From an uncultured delta proteobacterium (GTDB lineage Bacteria > Myxococcota_A > Polyangia > Polyangiales > Ga0077539): a stretch of DNA of 17,819 nucleotides. Positions 15,042 through 17,819 of the stretch are shown here, piece after piece. How positions within the stretch are numbered: the first letter of the stretch is position 1; each line of letters opens with the position of its first letter. Where the stretch lies: NCBI GenBank assembly GCA_903860995.1, contig CAIOSS010001284.1, positions 1 to 17,819 of the forward strand, read 5' to 3'. A program made the translations under genes and the position numbers. A model generated the notes under the pieces. It was not told the DNA's origin, searched no databases, and saw only the letters and a list, made by a program, of their open reading frames with translations.

Positions 15042-17819
15042 TCAGAGCCGATAGCGCCAGGTGAGTTCGGTGCCCTTGCCGGCCGGGTCGGTGACCTGGA
15101 AACGCTCGTCCCGGTCACAGAACCCGTAGGCGAAGTCGCGCACCCGCGCGGCGTGCTTGAACACCTCGCGGTCCTTCGGGATGTAGTCGAGGAAGGCCCG
15201 GGAGCAGAGCAGCACCATCTTCTGCTTCGCCCGGGAAGTGAGCACGTTGAAACGGTTGAGGTCGTAGATGAAGGCCTCCTCCGCGGCGAGCTGATCCCGA
15301 CTGGAGATCGCGACCGTCCCGAGAATGAAGGTCCGGTCCGACCCCTGGAACTTCTCCACCGAGTAGATGGTGCCGCGCAGGCACCGCATGAGTTCCTCGT
15401 CGCCGAGGGTGGTCCGGCGGGCGCTCGGGCGGGTGAGGGACTCATAGATCGTGCGGGTGACGAGTCGGCCCTGGGCGTTGTGCGGCGACACGATCCCGAT
15501 CTCTTCGGACCAGAACTTTCGCTCCTGGGCCTCGTCGCGAACCCCCATCTGCTCGAAGAACGCGACGCACAGTTCGGACGTGAGCTTCGCCTCGAGGGGG
15601 CTCACCGCCGTCTCGTGCTGCGTCGTGTGGATCAGCGTCGAGACGTCGACGCCATCGTCGAGGACTCGCCGCAGCCACTCCGCCGAACTCACCGGCGGAT
15701 TCGGCAGGGCCGGATACGGGACCTCCGCCCGGAACGCCTGCAGGCCGGCGCTGTAGATGCCGAGCCGGCGGGTGTAGTCCACGATCGTCTGCTTCGATCG
15801 ATAGTTGCGCTGCAACTGCCGAAACGGAACCTTGTGCCCGGAGACGAAGTACCCGAACGCACTGTCGAGCACGACGCGGAGCTTCTCCGGCGGCTCGATC
15901 GGCTGCACGGGCGGCAACTGGTTGTCGTCACCGACGATCACCACCCGGGTGAGCGCGTCGGGGTCCACCGTCGAAGTGACCTTCATCGACGACAACACGG
16001 CGGTGTCCTTGAGCGGCCAGGCGGCGTCGGGAATCGGCCCGCCGGAGAACCCCACCGTCATCGGCTGCGGGTTGACCAGCGCGAGGCTCGCGAGAAGCTG
16101 ACTGACGGGCACCTGCGAGGCCTCATCAACGATGATCAGATCGAAGCCGAACCCGTTCGAGAGCAGGTCATAGTCGAATGACTTTGTGTCACTCAGCGAG
16201 CCAAGCTTCACCAGCGAGTAGGCGTTCACGAACATCACGAAACGATTGCCCAGCAGAACGTCGAGACGCTTCTGTTTCGGGTCTTTCTTGTTGAGTCGCA
16301 CCCCGTCGATGTCGGCCGTAAAACTCGTCCCACTGCGCACCGGCACGACGTCCGTGACATGTGCGAGCCCCGGCACGTCGGCGATCGGATCGCGCCCCGC
16401 GGACCGCATCCACACGAGCGACGCGCGCGCCGCCGCAGTGGGCTGCTTCGATGCATCCCGGGACTCACGCACCTTGTCGAGCACGACGCGCATCGCCGGG
16501 TACGAGAAGGCCGTGACGAGCACCCGCGCGGGCTTGCCCTTCCTACGCAGCATGAACTCGTCGATCAGCGCCGCGATGGTCTGCGATTTCCCGGTGCCGG
16601 GAGGCCCCTGGATGCACGACACCGTGGACGCGAGCGACGTGCGGATGGCGTCTGCCTGCGACGGGTCGGGCGGCGGGTGCTGGGTCGTCAGGAGCGCTGC
16701 GGCGCCGACGGCGGCGGCCGGAAGCAACGTGGGCGCGAAGAGGTAGACCTCCGGCGCAGCGAAGGTGAGGGAGTCCGGCCGCTTGAGTTGATGGCCCACG
16801 CCGATGTGCCAGCGCGCGGCGAGGGAGTGTCCGAGCCAGGAAGAACCGAGCTTTCTGCGTGTGAGCAGGGTGCCGAGCGGCTTCGTCCAACTGTCGCTCG
16901 GGCTCGGGTACAGAAACCACCGCGCCTCCGCCGGCGGGGGTGCGAGGAAGCACGGGTGACCGTCCCAAACGCGCGGATCGGTGACCGCCTCGATGCGATA
17001 CCCGCCCCGCGCGGCATCCCAGGTCATGCGATCCAGAATCACGCCGCAGTTCGCGCCCGCGGCGGAGTCCCGATCGGTCTCGGGCATGAGCAGGGCATAG
17101 TCTCCCTCCTTCATGTTCACGTTGGCGGAGAGCCCTCGGACGGAGAACGAGAAGCGCTTCGTGGCCTCGTCCCAGGTGACCTCGCTCGCCTCGGCGGCGG
17201 CGAGCCGGGCGATGCTCTGCATCGGAAACGTGCCGCGGGTGTACTGCCCATCAAGGATCTGCACGGCGCCGCTCAGGCGCGAGAACATCATCCACATCAC
17301 CGCGAGCGGATGACTCTCCCTGGGCAGGACGGCGGTCGCCATCGCGTCCGTGCGCACGGGCCGCTGGTGGCTTCGCGCGATGCCGTCACCCACCTCGCGA
17401 CGGGTCGCACCGAGGATTCGCCGCAGCGCCCAGAGCTTCCGTCCGACCTGGTGAATGAGCCTCTGGAAGAGCTCGCCCTGACGGTTGGCGTCGGGCTCGC
17501 CGAGGTACTCGTGCCACGCCGCGAAGTCCATGTAGTTGAAGTGCGGCGCCCAGTATCGTCGGCTGTATTCACGTTGGCCGGTGGCATCGAGACGCTGGTG
17601 GATGCCGTGCCAGGTGACGTTGATGATCTCGGGATGCCCGAGACTCGACTCGACGAACTCGCGGAGATCGAACACCTTGAGGTGTTGCAGGGCACTGGCG
17701 ACACCCGAGTCGCGCGGCGCGACCCAGTCGAGCAGCGCCAGAAAGTGGGCGCTCTGCGGGCCGGTCAGGAGGTGCGTGAGGTGCCGCTCGAGCAGCTCTT
17801 CGATGTGATCGACCTGCTC
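15042..17819 (-). CDS. UPF1/DNA2-like SF1 helicase, 5' end outside the window
   Basis: At least 925 residues; the frame is open to the right edge and its extension (…LLERHLTHLLTGPQ…) still looks like protein, so the internal GTG at 17675 is probably not the start. AAA_11/AAA_12 helicase motifs: QGPPGTGKSQ (about 16588-16614), Walker B IIVDEASQ (about 16114-16139), GDDNQLPPV (about 15913-15939), RNYRS (about 15800-15813), VEKFQGSDR (about 15334-15361) and NVLTSRAKQK (about 15214-15250). All SF1B-type motifs look intact. The ~370 residues before Walker A are not recognised and may be a regulatory or nucleic-acid-binding domain; no nuclease motif is evident in the visible part. It converges on the NERD-helicase gene with only 7 bp between the stops. 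The role is presumably DNA or RNA unwinding in a defence or repair setting (inference). Confidence 0.9.
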   Translation of the reverse strand, partial: EQVDHIEELLERHLTHLLTGPQSAHFLALLDWVAPRDSGVASALQHLKVFDLREFVESSLGHPEIINVTWHGIHQRLDATGQREYSRRYWAPHFNYMDFAAWHEYLGEPDANRQGELFQRLIHQVGRKLWALRRILGATRREVGDGIARSHQRPVRTDAMATAVLPRESHPLAVMWMMFSRLSGAVQILDGQYTRGTFPMQSIARLAAAEASEVTWDEATKRFSFSVRGLSANVNMKEGDYALLMPETDRDSAAGANCGVILDRMTWDAARGGYRIEAVTDPRVWDGHPCFLAPPPAEARWFLYPSPSDSWTKPLGTLLTRRKLGSSWLGHSLAARWHIGVGHQLKRPDSLTFAAPEVYLFAPTLLPAAAVGAAALLTTQHPPPDPSQADAIRTSLASTVSCIQGPPGTGKSQTIAALIDEFMLRRKGKPARVLVTAFSYPAMRVVLDKVRESRDASKQPTAAARASLVWMRSAGRDPIADVPGLAHVTDVVPVRSGTSFTADIDGVRLNKKDPKQKRLDVLLGNRFVMFVNAYSLVKLGSLSDTKSFDYDLLSNGFGFDLIIVDEASQVPVSQLLASLALVNPQPMTVGFSGGPIPDAAWPLKDTAVLSSMKVTSTVDPDALTRVVIVGDDNQLPPVQPIEPPEKLRVVLDSAFGYFVSGHKVPFRQLQRNYRSKQTIVDYTRRLGIYSAGLQAFRAEVPYPALPNPPVSSAEWLRRVLDDGVDVSTLIHTTQHETAVSPLEAKLTSELCVAFFEQMGVRDEAQERKFWSEEIGIVSPHNAQGRLVTRTIYESLTRPSARRTTLGDEELMRCLRGTIYSVEKFQGSDRTFILGTVAISSRDQLAAEEAFIYDLNRFNVLTSRAKQKMVLLCSRAFLDYIPKDREVFKHAARVRDFAYGFCDRDERFQVTDPAGKGTELTWRYRL

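Noticed and set aside
13097..15445. 782-codon - strand frame over the NERD-helicase
   Set aside because: Antisense to a gene with complete helicase motifs, and no domain of its own.
1..17819. CRISPR arrays, tRNA or rRNA genes
   Set aside because: No regularly spaced direct repeats, cloverleaf or rRNA-like segments were seen on either strand. The periodic pattern in 1-954 is LRR coding periodicity.

Overview
The window is a very GC-rich bacterial segment. Coding regions look to be around two thirds G+C, with strong third-position G/C and many long antisense shadow frames. There are no rRNA, tRNA or housekeeping genes to fix the taxonomy. GC, gene style (leucine-rich repeat proteins, MoxR/vWA pairs, a WYL regulator, large helicases) and TTG/GTG starts would fit Gemmatimonadota, Myxococcota, Planctomycetota or a high-GC proteobacterium. 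That placement is inference only. The content is accessory and looks like a defence or biological-conflict island.

Left block (1-4224, + strand): the 3' part of a long leucine-rich-repeat (LRR) protein, a MoxR-type AAA+ ATPase, a DUF2201-type protein (HExxH metallopeptidase-like domain plus vWA-like domain) whose start overlaps the ATPase stop, and a second, shorter LRR protein with an unrecognised N-terminal domain. ATPase plus vWA/metallopeptidase flanked by LRR proteins reads as one operon. The likely logic is LRR recognition coupled to an ATP-driven MoxR/vWA machine.

Middle block (4305-8926): a WYL-type transcription regulator on the - strand, divergent from a tandem AAA+ ATPase that is followed by an unrecognised acidic, helical protein. 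A perfect 8+8 bp inverted repeat covers the regulator's own ribosome-binding site and start codon and is a strong autoregulatory operator candidate. Directly downstream of the regulator lies an 18-codon scrap with an excellent Shine-Dalgarno that reads like the first residues of a dinucleotide-binding flavoprotein. It probably marks a recombination junction.

Mobile/cargo block (8927-12398): about 320 bp without a supported gene, a complete IS4-type insertion sequence (about 1.54 kb, with 20/21 matching inverted ends around a DDE transposase), then two small unrecognised genes (282 aa, +; 106 aa, -). This stretch is visibly less GC-rich than its surroundings.

Right block (12517-17819): a second copy of the short LRR protein (a clear paralogue of the one at 3430-4224), a NERD-nuclease/SF1-helicase fusion, and, tail to tail only 7 bp away, a large UPF1/DNA2-like SF1 helicase that runs off the right edge. 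The LRR paralogues on either side suggest that the whole stretch is one multi-module island rather than unrelated neighbours.
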